NCBI GenBank assembly: GCA_034440615.1
Contig: JAOTOM010005111.1
Location: 755,501-819,500 of the forward strand
DNA length: 64,000 bases
Direction of reading: 5' to 3'
From: Ashinkailepas kermadecensis
Lineage: Eukaryota > Arthropoda > Thecostraca > Neolepadidae
Positions 23,134-32,307 of the stretch are shown here, in pieces; within the stretch, counting starts at the first letter, position 1; every line of letters begins with the position of its first letter. Position numbers and translations under genes: made by a program. A model generated the notes under the pieces. The model saw only the letters and a list, made by a program, of their open reading frames with translations, was not told the DNA's origin and searched no databases.

Positions 23134-23609
23134 ATAACTTCAAAGTAAAATGTATTACCACCACTTTAAAATACAAAATTTTACAATTTCAGGCATTGCA
23201 GTTCATAGCACCCGGTCGCCACGACGGCAACGTCAGTGCACGTGCACACCCATTTTTCGTATTCGGTGCATTCGCCACACTTCGTGCGATGCTATGGTTT
23301 CTGCTAGGCCTTCTGCGTTTTGCTAATTGCTGCCACATGATAGACTTGCACCATATTTGACGTGATGGAATGATTCGCATGGGCGTTCGCTTCGAAAGTC
23401 GATTGATTAAATTCGATCATTAGTTTCCTACTTCCCACATTTTCTGGTAGCTATGAAATGCGGTTTCCGCTGAGCTTTGATGCACTTCATATCTGTGCTG
23501 CTATCCTCCCAGATTGGATACCGAACCGAGGCCATGCCTCGGTTTTTTTTTTACCCGTTGCGTCTTTCTTGGTCTATGATTGTGTATTATGGCTCCAATC
23601 CATTTTTGT
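23134..23609. other. Spacer of the inverted duplication
   Basis: About 475 bp separate the two arms. The sequence is unique within the window and has no recognisable gene or repeat. A stem joining the arms would place this in the loop. Confidence 0.6.
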
Positions 23610-24352
23610 TAGGGGCCTAAAACATTTTCGAACCCCCTGCTCGTTTTAGGGTTTGTTGAATTTTTGTACACCGAGGATTTTGACGTGTCAGGGCGTTTTC
23701 GAAGATCCCGATGTGTTTATTTAGCGCCGGTTTTTTTGTTTGTTTTGGAACCATGTTGCCTTTTGCGGCCCCAGCCACCTTTTCAGGCTATTGTGCGTTA
23801 TCATGACCCCTGTGTGCCTTGAGAGCTTCCGGTGTATTTTTTAGACCTCCCGGTATGTATATTTATGGCTGCAACGCTTGTGTTAAGGCCCTGTCGCTTT
23901 TTGTGAGACTGTGCGCTTTGGAGGGTCAGTTGTATTTTCGGCCCCCGTTGTGCTCTTAGGGTCCCGATGTGTTTATTTTGGGCTTCTGACGCACACTTGT
24001 GGGGCCCAAGTACAATTTTGGGGCTTCGGTACGATGTTTCTAGGTCCCAGAGTGGCTTATCGCACCCAGGCGCGTGGTTCCGGAGACCCAACCACAGTTT
24101 TCTGGGCTCAATACGATTTTGTGAAACTTTTCTGATTTTTTTTAAAGTCCGAATCCCGGCCTGATTTCTCGAGCACTTGGCGCCATGTTTTTGTATCCCA
24201 CCTCGATTGTTCGAGATCCGGTTTGTTTTTCGGTGCCGTACGCAATTGGTGAAGGCATCTGATAATATGTTCGGTGCTCCAGAGCCATTTTTTTACCTGG
24301 GCATTTAGTTGTTGGAATCCATCCTTATTTTGGAGGGCTCCAGCTTGATTTG
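23610..24352 (-). repeat. Right arm of the 0.75-kb inverted duplication
   Basis: This is the reverse-complement copy of 22,383-23,133. Landmarks include CCCCCTGCTCGTTTTAGGG at its inner end, GATCCCGATGTGTTTATTTAG, GAGGGTCAGTTGTATTTTCG, AAAGTCCGAATCCCGGCCTG and TGGAGGGCTCCAGCTTGATTT at its outer end. Homology stops abruptly at both outer boundaries, where the flanks differ. Confidence 0.88.
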
Positions 24353-26640
24353 TGTTTGTGTTTGTGGTCACACTGTGCTTACGTGTGGCCCTAGACGGCA
24401 ATTTTGTAGAGCCTCGACGGGACTACCGATGGGAATTGTGGGTCCCAAGCGCGATATTTTGGGGTTCGAGTTTGTGCGATGCGTTGTATTTAGCTGTGGC
24501 CCTAACGCGATTTTGGCGGTTCCTGTCGCAATTTTTCGGGCCTCGGAGCGAGTTTTCCGGGGCTCGCCGTATTTATTTGGAGACCCATACGCGAATTCTG
24601 GTGGACCGACGCGAATTTTGGTGGCCCTAGCGCGATTTTTGAGGCCCCCGACACGATTCTTGGGAGCTTATCCCTCTCAGGATGGAGGGGGCATTTGCCC
24701 CTTTGATATAGCACTGCGGCCACTGAAGGAGTTTTTTTCCGTCCCAGAGTGACATTCCGGTTAAAATTGATTTTGGGGGCAGCTGCAACTTTTGGGGCCC
24801 CGGCGCGACCTTCTGGGCCTCCAGTGTGATTTTCAAGGGCTGCGACGCGACTTTTTTGGGTCCAATGTGATCTTTTGGGCCCCGACGTGATTTGCTTGGA
24901 TCCCTAGCGCGAGCTATAGCGGCCTCGACACTTTTTGGGGTCCAATGCGTTTTGGAGGCTTTTGGCGTCATTGTTGGGCCCACAGAGTGATTATTCATGT
25001 CCGGATTGTTCTTCGTTGCTCCGGCGTCATTTGTTTTGGTCCCAATGAGACTTTTGGGGCACGGTACGACCTGTCGTGCCCCTGGCATGATTTTCGTGGT
25101 CCGGGCGTGAATTTTCGGTACCCCAGGCTCCGCGTAATTTGCGGGGCCCCCGGCCGGATCTTTTGGGGCCCATATCGTGATTTTAAAATACCCAGACTCT
25201 ACTCTTACTATTTCTTAGGTGGTTCTTCTTGCAAATTATAGGCCTCCTGTCGCGTCGTCTCATTTCCTAGAGCCTTTTTACCGGTTTTCGATGTCTCCTT
25301 GTGTGTCCTACCCTCCTCCATATTCAATGGTCCTCCTCTCCCGTCTTGGAGGGCCTCTTGCATTCTGGGGCCCCTTTAACATGGCATGGGGCTTCCTCTC
25401 ATCTTCGAGGGGCATTTTCTGCCAAATTAGGGGCCTCTTGCCACGCCTCGTGTGCCTCCTCCTTTATCCTGGCAAAGCCTTACCCGTCTTGAGGGATCTT
25501 CAATTTTGGAAACCTCACCTCCTTCCATACCTGCTATCACTCCCATCTTAAGGGCTTCCTCTCATTTCCTGGGAACTCTTTCCGGTCTTCGGGACCTCAT
25601 TTGGTCCTAGAGACCTACTCCTTCCCGAGTCAGGCAGGTGCCTCATTTCTCTTCTAGAGGCCTTCTTTTTCAAATTAGGGGCCTCCTCTCACGTCTTGGG
25701 GGCCTCCTGCTCTGCGTTCTCCTGCTCTGCGCTCTGGATTCGATCTTTACCCATCTTAGGGGTGGTCTCTTATCTCCTGGTGGACTCCTCTTCTCTCCCA
25801 GGCGCCGCCTCTGTTAAATTACTGGCAACCTTTCCTATCTTAGTGGCCTTGTTATTTCCCGGGGACCTTCTTAGCCGTCTTCGAGCCTTCTTTTCCGCTT
25901 GGGAGCCATCTCTCTTATCCAATGGCCTTTCTCTCCTATTTTAGGGGCCTCCTCGTTCATCATGGGGTCTCGTTTCCAATCTTGTGTCGTTCTCTTCCGA
26001 ATTAGGTGCCTCCTGCCACGTCTCTGGATCATCCTTTTCTATCTCGGTGGAACCTCACCCGTTTGGGGCCTGCTTTTGCGTCTCCGAAACCTCATCTCAT
26101 ATCTTCCTTCCTTTTCCGTCTTAGGGCCTCCTCTCATATTCTGGGGCCTCCTTTCCGGTGTTGGAGCCTCTTTTGCAATCCTGGTTGCCTCCGTGCCATT
26201 TTTGACACTCTCTTGATTTCTGGGGACTCCTACCCTCTCCTAGGTGACTCCTTTTTCAAATTAGGGGCCTCCTCTCACGTCATGGGGGCCTCCTCATCTG
26301 TGTCTGGAGCCTCATTATCCTCTTAGCAGGGTGCTTTTGCGTCCTAGTCCTAGATCTTCTCTTCCAGGTTCCTCCTCTTCCAAAATATGGGCCTCATCTG
26401 GCTGGTCTCGGTGGCCTTCTCTCATTCCTGCGGAAACCTTCCTACCCGTCTTGGGGCCCCTATTGCGTCCGGAGAAGTCTCCCCTATCAGGTCTTAATTT
26501 TATATTGCAGGGGCATCTTCCGTCTTGGGGGCCTCATTTTCCAACTTAAGAATATCCTGCCACCCATCGGAAGCCTTTTCGTCTAACCTGGGTGGCTTCT
26601 TGCCCGTCTCGGTGGCATCCTTTCCGTCCTGAGGGCCTCC
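24353..26640. repeat. Decayed array of about 20-bp GGGCC-centred units
   Basis: From 24,380 to about 25,200 the sequence resolves into roughly 110 bp per five units of the form ATTTTTGGGGCCCCGGCGCG, for example around 24,760-25,150. From 25,200 to 26,640 the same spacing persists with a different consensus close to GGGGCCTCCTCTCACGTCTT. Individual units are highly diverged and spacing ranges from 19 to 22 bp, but phase is held over 2.2 kb. The array grades into the homogeneous minisatellite at 26.64 kb. Many stop-free frames (25,219-25,551, 25,899-26,326) are by-products. Confidence 0.75.
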
Positions 26641-29512
26641 TTTTCGTGCTGGGGTCTCCTTTTCGTCCTGGGGGCTACCTTCCTATCTCTGTTCTCTGTT
26701 CTACGTCTAGTCCTACGTCCTTTTCGTCCTTGGGTGCATCCTTTTCGTTCTAGGGGCCTCCTTTTCGTCCTGGGGCCTCCTTTTAGTCCTGGGGGCCTCC
26801 TCCCAATCTCTGTTCTACGTCTTGGGGCATCCTTGCGTTATGGGGCATCCTTTTCGTCCTGGGGGCCTCCTTTTCGTCCTGGGGGCCACCTCACAATCTC
26901 TGTTCTACGTCTTAGGGGCCTCCTTTTCGTCCTGGTGACCTCCTTTTCGTCCTGGGGGCCTCCTTTTCGTCCTGGGGGCCACCTCACAATCTCTGTTCTA
27001 CGTCTTAGGGGCCTCCTTTTCGTCCTGGGGGCCTCCTATTCGTCCTGGGGGTCTCCTTTTCGTCCTGGGGGCCTCCTTGTCGTCCTGGGGGCCTCCTTTT
27101 CTTCCTGGGGGCCTCCATTTCGTCCTGGGGACCTCATCCCAATCTCTGTTCTACGTCTTTGGGGCATCCTTTTCGTCCTTTGGTGCATCCTTTTCGTCCC
27201 GGGGTTGGTTGGTTGATTGTTGGAGTGTAGGGGCGCATGGACTGCGTCTTTCGTCCTGGGGGCCTCCTTTTCGTCCTGGGAGCCTCCTTTTCGTCCTGGG
27301 GGCCTCCTTTTCGTCCTGGGGGCCTCCTTTTCGTCCTGGGGGCCTCCTTTTCGTCCTGGGGGCCTCGTTTCGTCCTGGGGGCCTCCTCCCAATCTCTGTT
27401 CTACGTCTTGGTGCCTTCTTTTTCGTCCTGGGGCCTCCTTTTCGTCCTGGGGCCTCCTTTTCGTCCCGGGGGGCCTCCTTTTCGTCCTGGGGGCCTCCTC
27501 CCAATCTCTGTTCTACGTCTTGGGGGCTTCCTTTGCGTTATGGGGCATCCTTTTCGTCCTGGGGGCCTCCTTTTCGTCCTGGGGGACACCTCACAATCTC
27601 TGTTCTACGTCTTAGGGGCATCCTTTTCGTCCTGGTGGCCTCCTTTTCGTCCTGGGGCCTCCTTTTCGTCCTGGGGGCCTCCTTTTCATCCTGTGGGCCT
27701 CCCTTTCGTCCTGGGGGCCTCCTTTTCGTCCTGGGGGCCTCCTTTTCGTCCTGGGGGCCTCCTTTTCGTCCTGGGGGCCTCCTTTTCGTCCTGGGGGCCT
27801 CCTTTTTTCGTCCTTTTCGTCCTGGGGGCCTCTTTTTCGTCCTGGGGGCCACCTCACAATCTCTGTTCTACGTCTTAGGGGCCTCCTTTTCGTCCTGGCT
27901 TCCTTTTCGTCCTGGGGGCCTCCTTTTCGTCCTGGGGGCCTCCTCTTTTCGTCCTGTCCTGGGGGCCTCCTTTTCGTCCTGGGGGCCTCCTTTTCGTCCT
28001 GGGGGCCTCCTTTTCGTCCTGGGCCCTCATCCCAATCTCTGTTCTACGTCTTTGGGGCATCCTTTTCGTCCTTTGGTGCATCCTTTTCGTCCTGGGGTTG
28101 GTTGGTTGATTGTTGGAGTGTAGGGGTGCATGGACTGCGTCTTTCGTCCTGGGGGCCTCCTTTTCGTCCCGGGAGCCTTCTTTTCGTCCTGGGGGCCTCC
28201 TTTTCGTCCTGGGTGCCTCCTTTCGTCCTGGGGGCCTCCTCCCAATCCCTGTTCTACGTCTTGGTGCCTTCCTTTTCGTCCTGGGGCCTCCTTTTCGTCC
28301 GGGGGCCTTCTTTTCGTCCTGGGGGCCTCCTCCCAATCTCTGTTCTACGTCTTGGGGGCTTCCTTTGCGTTATGGGGCATCCTTTTTCGTCCTGGGGGGC
28401 CACCTCACAATCTCTGTTCTACGTTTTAGGGGCATCCTTTTCGTCCTGGTGGCCTCCTTTTCGTCCTGGGTGCCTCCTTTTCGTCCTGGGGGCCACCTCA
28501 CAATATCTGTTCTACGTCTTAGGGGCCTCCTTTTCGTCCTGGGGGCCTCCTTTTCGTCCTGGGGCCTCCTTTTCGTCCTGGGGTCTCCTTTTCGTCCTGG
28601 GGACCTCATCCCAATCTCTGTTCTACGTCTTTGGGGCATCCTTTTCGTCCTTTGGTGCATCCTTTTCGTCCTGGGGTTGGTTGGTTGATTGATTGTTGGA
28701 GTGTAGGGGCGCATGGACTGCGTCTTTCGTCCTGGGGGCCTCGTTTTCGTCCTGGGAGCTTCCTTTTCGCCCTGGGGGCCTCCTTTTCGTCATGGGGGCC
28801 TCGTTTTCGTCCTGGGAGCTTCCTTTTCGCCCTGGGGGCCTCCTTTTCGTCATGGGGGCCTCCTTTTCGTCCTGGGGGCCTCCTTTTCGTCCTGGGGGCC
28901 TCCTCCCAATCTCTGTTCTACGTCTTGGTGCCTCCTTTTCGTCCTGGGGCCTCATTTTCGTCCTGGGGGCCTCCTTTTCCTCCTGGGGGCCTCCTTCCAA
29001 TCTCTGTTCTACGTCTTGGGGCCTCCTTTTCGTCCTTGGGTGCATCCTTTTCGTCATGGGGTCTCCTTTTCGTCCTGGGGGCCTCCTTTTCGTCCTGGGG
29101 GCCTCCTCCCAATCTCTGTTCTACGTCTTGAGGCCTCCTTTTCGTCATGAGGGCCTCCTCCCAATCTCTGTTCTACGTCTTGGGGCCTCTTTTTCGTCCT
29201 GGGGGCCTGTTTTTCGTCCCGGGGGCCTCCTTTTCGTCCTGGGGGCCTCCTCCCAATCCCTGTTCTACGTCTTGAGGCCTCCTTTTCGTCATGGGGGCCT
29301 CCTCCCAATCTCTGTTCTACGTCTTGTGGCCTCTTTTTCGTCCTGGGGGCCTCCTTTTCGTCCCGGGGGCCTCCTTTTCGTCCTGGGGGCCTCCTCCCAA
29401 TCTCTGTTCTACGTCTTGAGGCCTCCTTTTCGTCATGGGGCCTCCTTTTCGTCATGGGGCCTCCTTTTCGTCCTGGGGGCCTCCTCCCAATCTCTGTTCT
29501 ACGTCTCTTATA
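26641..29512. repeat. 20-bp minisatellite (CTGGGGGCCTCCTTTTCGTC)n with higher-order structure
   Basis: Near-identical copies of the 20-bp unit are interrupted regularly by a longer variant containing CCTCCCAATCTCTGTTCTAC then GTCTT. A distinctive segment, GGGGTTGGTTGGTTGATTGT then TGGAGTGTAGGGGCGCATGG, occurs three times (about 27,202, 28,094 and 28,674), marking higher-order duplications of roughly 890 and 580 bp. The unit has no stop codon in any of six frames, giving spurious open frames of up to 348 codons on both strands. High identity suggests recent expansion from the decayed flanking array. Confidence 0.95.
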
Positions 29513-29639
29513 GGGACCTGATTATATTTCCTGGTGGCCTCGTCAGTTTTGAGGCCTCATTGACAGCATGATATTCTGTCCCGTCGGCCTCCTTGTTCAC
29601 CTTTTTTGCTGTGCATTTCCGGATAGGGGCCTCCTCAAA

Positions 29640-29721
29640 TTTCAGGGGGGGGCGGCGCCCCCCCTGTTTCACGGCAGGGGGGGCGACTGCCCCCCCTGCC
29701 CCCCCGGTGGCGACGCCCTTG
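29640..29721 (-). mobile_element. Candidate right-hand hAT-like terminus
   Basis: Runs of G and C (GGGGGGGCGACTG, CCCCCCCTGCCCCCCC) are followed by GGTGGCGACGCCCTTG. Read on the minus strand this starts CAAGGGCGTCGCCACC then poly-G, which matches the 21,017 terminus at 13 of its first 15 positions. It has the organisation of DNA-transposon ends with G-rich subterminal runs. No convincing 8-bp target duplication pairs it with 21,017. Confidence 0.5.
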
Positions 29722-29795
29722 GTATGGCCCATATTGATACTAGATGGGTTTTATGTACCTCCGATTACTCCCTGAGTACTGATTTTTGTTTACAG

Positions 29796-29890
29796 TGCAT
29801 AACCCACCACCCATTCATCTACACTCTACCGGAAACAGCCGACATCACCACACGGTGGCAAGCTGGCCAAACTCACACACAACACATATC
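29796..29890 (+). mobile_element. Dispersed LINE 5'-UTR-like motif, copy 1
   Basis: CATTCATCTACACTCTACCG, AACAGCCGACATCACCACAC and GGTGGCAAGCTGGCCAAACT followed by a CA-rich tract recur at 35,490-35,585 and, more diverged, at 32,424-32,490. In the 32-kb copy the motif sits about 330 bp upstream of a LINE gag start, so this is probably an isolated 5'-UTR fragment of the same LINE. Confidence 0.7.
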
Positions 29891-29989
29891 ACATCACATC
29901 GTTCATGAAGCGAGCGTCGAGAAGTGTTAGTATGAAACGGCGTGACATATCAGAGCATGGTACGGGAGCATGGATAAGGATAACGGTTA

Positions 29990-30290
29990 CAACACCGAGG
30001 CCCCTGAAACACAATGGGCCCCAAACATCGTTTCGGGCCCCTAAATATGACGCTGGGGGCTCCAAAATGTGGGACCGGGCCCTGATGATACATCTGGGGC
30101 CCAAAAAGCCCGCCCGGGCCCCTGAAATTCACACTGAAGCCTCAAAAGTTCGGGCTATTGTCCCCGAAAATCGCGCTGAGGCCCCAAGAAGTAGGGCCGA
30201 GGCCGCTGAAAATCATGCAGGGGCTTCAAAAGTTCGTGCCTGGACCCCGGAAAATCATGCTAGGGGCTTCCAACCTTCCGCTTTCAGAGC
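29990..30290 (+). repeat. GGGCCCC 20-21-bp-phased array, opposite orientation
   Basis: About 14 phrases of the form GGGCCCCTAAATATGACGCT follow one another every 19-22 bp. The A-rich segment follows GGGCCC, as in the inverted-duplication left arm, whereas at 24.4-25.2 kb T-rich sequence precedes it. It lies outside the candidate right terminus at 29,721, arguing that the array family is not confined to one element. Confidence 0.75.
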
Positions 30291-31345
30291 GCGAAGCGCG
30301 TCGATTTTTTTGGGGGGAGGGAGATGAATTTCGTGATTATAGAATTTCAAATTTTCCCTTCATCTAATGAATTTTTGGCCACGAGGGGAGAGTCGGCCTC
30401 CATTGCCCTTGACTGCGCCATTGTTCATTATCTTTCTGATACCACTACGTACGTACTACAATGGGGTGCCCCCCTCAGCAACCAAAAATACACTAGACCA
30501 AACAAGTGATTGCTATATTTTCACATTGGGAAACCGGAAAATTTCGACACTCGAAGCGCGCCGGAAGCGGTTTTTGTTTCATAATATTTTTTTTGTCGGC
30601 CCCCTTAAGAAATTGCATACTGCACCCCTCCCTCCACTCTAGATCCCGTGAGGGTTTCAGCCCAATCAAATCCCCGTCGTGGAGGTCTTCATACGATTGA
30701 TTAAAGTGAAGATGTGCCGCGCTCCCGCAGAACAGGTGACCAGCAGTTAGGCGCCGCGCTCCTGCAGAGCAGGTGAAGCTGCTCTACTCAGACGGCCAGC
30801 CGGCGGACCTTGGGCGGGCGGGCGGGCGGGCAGGGGGGCATTTCAGTCATGGACCTCTCAAAGAAACCACCAGAATGTAACTGCATAATGGTACTATTCG
30901 CAAGCCAAGCACCTTTCACTTTTTAATCGGTTTCTGAACTTCTTAAACTTCAGACTTCTTGTTCAAAGTTCAAAGTTCAAAAGTGTACTGGTCTTGCTGC
31001 TGAATCAGCGACATCCCATCTCAAATGCCGACCAAACCAGCGCCGACCCCCTCAGGACCGCCTCCTGAAGGCGCTCGAGAACGCGCATCTGGAGGATCCC
31101 GAGGGATTTGAGCGGACGCTGGCAGGTGTCGGTAAGTAGCAGTTATTGTCGGCCGCAGTAGCAGGCTGCGGCTGACAATAACAATAGTCGCTTCCGCGAC
31201 CCGATATTCAGCTTTAACCGGCCCGTAAAAAGGCGTCACTACCGTATTTGCACATTTTATCCTTTCGGCGGCTGTGCAGAAGGCCGGTGTCATGATCGTA
31301 AGGTACAGTAAAGTCCACCGGTCAGTCCGGCGGTAAGCCGGTTAC
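30291..31345. other. No gene recognised
   Basis: There is a T/G-run boundary around 30,305-30,320 (TTTTTTTGGGGGGAGGG) and another at 30,580-30,630 (TTTTTTTTGTCGGCCCCC), both resembling decayed DNA-transposon ends, plus GGGCGGGCGGGCGGGC at about 30,816. Nothing coding is supported. Confidence 0.4.
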
Positions 31346-32300
31346 ATCACATACAAAGTAACACCTCGCGCACCCCTCCCTCGACGCTGCTCCTTCTGTC
31401 AAGGATATGGCCACACGAGGGGGGGGGGGCTGCAAACAGACAAACCCAACATGTGCCCTCTGTGCCGGCACACACCACACCAACACCTGCACCAGCCAAA
31501 CACGGCGATGCGTCGGTTGCGACGGCGACCACGGCTCCCGAGACGGGGCCTGCCCTCGGTGGAGGAAGGAGAAAGACATCCTCCGACTCATCCACCTAGA
31601 GGGCTGGGACCCGTCTCGGGCAAGGGCGTGGGCCGCCGAACAACATCTGTCGCAGCCCGCTCAACTCCCTCACCACCAAGAGCCGTCCACACAAACGCAC
31701 ACATTAAATACGGCTACCACACTAGACACCAGGAAAACTCAGATAGACCCGACAATAGTCATCAGACCAGAACCCACAGCACAGAACACGACACAAGCAC
31801 TGGCACCATCCCCCATACCACCGCCCATACCACACCGCGAAGCACTCAAGCTATCACTCCTACCATGCCCACCAGAATCACCTGAAGCACCACCAGCACC
31901 ACTCACGCGACGCAAAAAAACACCTTAACCATTACGGACCAATCACAGACTCCGACAACGACTCAGCCAGCTCAGATAACACCCCTCAGACTACCCAAGC
32001 ACCGACAACACGAGCAACCAACAAACCAAACGCTACCTCTACCAACAAACCACACACCACAACTAGCAAGAAATCCAAAACTCGCACCAAAACGACCCGA
32101 CACTAAACAGCATCCGAACAAACAATATCCGAACAATTATCCCTCCCACTCTTTCCAAACTCTACCCATGACGTGTGTCAAAAGATTAAAAAAAACACAA
32201 AAAACACAACAAAGCAAAACAAACAAACAAACAAACAAACAAACAAAAAACTAAACAAACAAAACAAAGAAAGAACAGAACAGAAAAAACGAACTCATAA
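31346..32300 (+). pseudogene. LINE fragment 1: ORF1 (gag) zinc-knuckle region and A-rich tail
   Basis: The first zinc knuckle (CSFCQGYGHTR, from about 31,367) runs into 11 consecutive G (31,419-31,429), after which the frame changes. Knuckles two and three follow as CALCAGTHHTNTC and CVGCDGDHGSRDGACPRW, then a Pro/Thr-rich C-terminus to 31,928. The CCHC triplet with CPRWRKEK is characteristic of ORF1 of I/Jockey-superclade LINEs. Downstream, an A/C-rich stretch with (AAAC)n at 32,214-32,300 looks like a degraded 3' tail. ORF2 is missing, so this fragment is internally deleted. Confidence 0.75.
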
Positions 32301-32307
32301 AAAGCCC

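Noticed and set aside
26734..29571. Open frames of 100-348 codons on both strands in the 20-bp minisatellite
   Set aside because: All six frames are open because the unit lacks stop codons; there is no domain, and frames change at unit-length variants.
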